Source: Curvibacter lanceolatus ATCC 14669
GTDB taxonomy: Bacteria; Pseudomonadota; Gammaproteobacteria; Burkholderiales; Burkholderiaceae_C
Assembly: GCF_000381265.1 (NCBI RefSeq)
Contig: NZ_KB906260.1
Location: forward strand, 1 to 64,000
Length of the DNA stretch: 64,000 bases
Direction: 5' to 3'
This document shows, one piece after another, positions 62,702 to 64,000 of this stretch (position 1 is the first letter of the stretch; each line of letters begins with the position of its first letter). Under the pieces are notes generated by a model. That model had not been told where the DNA came from. It saw only the letters and a program-made list of their open reading frames with translations, and made no database searches. A program made the position numbers and the translations under genes.

Positions 62702-63409
62702 TCAGACTCCTGCCTTTTCGGTGATGGTGCGTTTCTCGATGCGCTTCTCGGGCTGGGCGTTGAGCACCAGGCGGTGCACATAGATGCCAGGCAGGTGCAC
62801 GTCGTCGGGCGCGATCTCGCCCACTTCGACGATCTTCTCGACCTCGACGATGCACAGCTTGCCGGCCATGGCCACGGCAGGGTTGAAGTTGCGCGCGGTG
62901 TAGCGGAAACGCAGGTTGCCGGCCTTGTCGGCCACATCGGCCTTCACCAGGGCCACGTCGGGCACCAGCGAGCGTTCCATCACATAGGTTTCGCCGTCGA
63001 AATCACGCAGCTCCTTGCCGTCGGCCACCACCGTGCCCACGCCGGTCTTGGTGAAGAAGGCCGGGATGCCGGCGCCGCCCGCGCGCAGCTTTTCGGCCAG
63101 CGTGCCCTGGGGGGTGAATTCCAGCTCCAGCTCGCCCGCCAGGTACTGGCGTTCGAACTCCTTGTTTTCACCCACATAGCTGGAGATCATCTTCTTGATC
63201 TGGCGGGTTTCGAGCAGCTTGCCCAGGCCGAAACCGTCAACCCCGGCGTTGTTCGAAATCACCGTGAGGTTCTTGGCGCCGGTGTCGCGCAAGGCGTCGA
63301 TCAGGGCCTCGGGAATGCCGCAGAGGCCGAAGCCGCCGACAGCCAGCAATTGCCCGTCACTGACCACGCCCTTGAGCGCTTCGGTGGCGGAGGGAAAAAG
63401 TTTGTTCAC
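62702..63409 (-). CDS. scoA: Succinyl-CoA:3-ketoacid CoA-transferase subunit A
   Basis: A 235-residue alpha subunit. Motifs are [48 protein letters not shown] and [16 protein letters not shown]. The start is GTG at 63409 after a strong AGGAG six bases upstream. It forms a two-gene operon with scoB, ended by a good terminator, and is divergent from a PAS-LuxR regulator that may control it. Confidence 0.95.
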   Translation of the reverse strand: MNKLFPSATEALKGVVSDGQLLAVGGFGLCGIPEALIDALRDTGAKNLTVISNNAGVDGFGLGKLLETRQIKKMISSYVGENKEFERQYLAGELELEFTPQGTLAEKLRAGGAGIPAFFTKTGVGTVVADGKELRDFDGETYVMERSLVPDVALVKADVADKAGNLRFRYTARNFNPAVAMAGKLCIVEVEKIVEVGEIAPDDVHLPGIYVHRLVLNAQPEKRIEKRTITEKAGV

Positions 63410-63513
63410 AAATGTCTCCTGAAGATGCGTGCAGGTGGAACTTAGAATCGCTGAAGATACTACCTATTTGAATACGTAGAAGCTCGTAAGCAAGACCCTG
63501 TAGGACAACCCCC
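63410..63513. promoter_or_regulatory. Divergent scoA/luxR promoter region
   Basis: 104 bp, AT-richer than its surroundings, with both ribosome sites (AGGAG for scoA; AGGA eight bases before the TTG for the regulator). A loose dyad CTAC...GTAG lies around 63461-63480. No confident operator or promoter boxes were found. Confidence 0.4.
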
Positions 63514-64000
63514 TTGATTCCACTGGACTACCGCCTGGCATTCGACCTCGCCCCCGTCGGCCTGGTGCTGTCGCGCCACCGCGCCATCGTGGACTGCAAC
63601 CTGCATGTGTGCGAGATGTTCGGCACCACACGCGACCAGTTGGTGGGCCAGTCGTTCAAGGTGCTGTACCCGAGCGCCGACGAATACGAACGCACCGGTG
63701 AACGCATCGCGCCCATCCTGAATGCCCATGGCCATTACTCGGACGACCGGGTCATGAAGCGGGTGGACGGCCGTTTCAAGGGAGAGACCTTCTGGTGCCA
63801 CGTGACGGGCCGGGCGCTGAACCGCGACAACCCGCATGAGGCCGGCATCTGGACCTTTGAAGACCTGAGCTCACGCCGCCCGGTCAAGGCCGAGCTGACG
63901 GCCCGCGAACGGGAGGTGGCCGCCCATTTGATGAACGGCTTGACGTCCAAGGAGATCGGGCGCTCGCTGGCCATCAGCCACCGCACCGTCGAGATCTACC
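63514..64000 (+). CDS. PAS-LuxR transcriptional regulator, 5' part (cut by window edge)
   Basis: About 162 codons of a regulator that runs off the right edge. The likely start is TTG at 63514 (MIPLDYRLAFDLAPVGLVLS), with AGGA eight bases upstream. Residues about 5-120 are a PAS sensor (IVDCNLHVCEMFGTTRDQLVGQ, then FWCHVTGRALNRDN). The LuxR-type HTH begins AELTAREREVAAHLMNGLTS and continues KEIGRSLAISHRTVEIY. There is no receiver domain, so signal input is through the PAS. It is divergent from scoAB and may regulate it. Confidence 0.85.
   Translation, partial: MIPLDYRLAFDLAPVGLVLSRHRAIVDCNLHVCEMFGTTRDQLVGQSFKVLYPSADEYERTGERIAPILNAHGHYSDDRVMKRVDGRFKGETFWCHVTGRALNRDNPHEAGIWTFEDLSSRRPVKAELTAREREVAAHLMNGLTSKEIGRSLAISHRTVEIY

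Overview
The window is GC-rich, densely coding DNA that most resembles a betaproteobacterium of the order Burkholderiales, probably family Comamonadaceae. The evidence is the gene order holC-pepA | lptF-lptG-cbiX-cysB, a LivK-type binding protein, Entner-Doudoroff genes, an AtzG/E/H/F set and many SsuABC/BMP-type transporters. I see no tRNA, rRNA, CRISPR array, insertion sequence or prophage.

Layout. 1-8.9 kb is housekeeping: the start of a branched-chain amino-acid binding protein, a pepA-holC-small ORF operon, divergent lptFG, a CbiX-like chelatase, a CysB-type regulator, an aminotransferase and an HD-GYP phosphodiesterase. 9.1-15.4 kb holds a probable copper module (small Cys/His periplasmic protein, TolC-type lipoprotein, multicopper oxidase), an NylC/DmpA-like self-cleaving hydrolase and a membrane-anchored TAXI binding protein. 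15.4-29.2 kb carries a DUF1631 protein, EttA, RhlE, an EEP-fold protein, a cupin, an SDR, a MarR/thioesterase pair with a clear double operator, GloA, edd-eda with a HexR-like operator, and UspA.

29.4-43.1 kb is the most coherent system: a co-directional cluster of about 13.7 kb behind a near-perfect sigma-54 promoter. It encodes allophanate hydrolase (AtzF), an SsuABC-type importer, AtzG-AtzE-AtzH, a BMP/nucleoside-type importer, two isochorismatase-fold amidohydrolases (one very like biuret hydrolase, the other a candidate triuret hydrolase) and a GntR regulator. Together they look like a nitrogen-scavenging route triuret -> carboxybiuret/biuret -> allophanate -> ammonia + CO2. No cyanuric acid hydrolase is present.

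53.3-43.2 kb (minus strand) is a second catabolic cluster: CDA-fold deaminase, RutR-like TetR regulator, a 29-bp TTGACCG...CGGTCAA operator, flavodoxin-fold oxidoreductase, CodA-like deaminase, RidA, creatininase-family hydrolase, NMT1-type ABC importer, FAD oxidase and a FIST protein. The gene set implies import, deamination and ring opening of a nitrogen heterocycle. I do not recognise the whole set as a described pathway, so it is the best candidate for a new system.

53.4-64 kb contains a large FAD/NAD(P) oxidoreductase behind a promoter with a Fur-box-like sequence, a 1107-residue cyclase/AAA/TPR protein that overlaps it tail to tail, a DUF2236 haem-oxygenase-like protein, ChaC, a MobA/MocA-like nucleotidyltransferase, the scoAB CoA-transferase operon and the start of a PAS-LuxR regulator.
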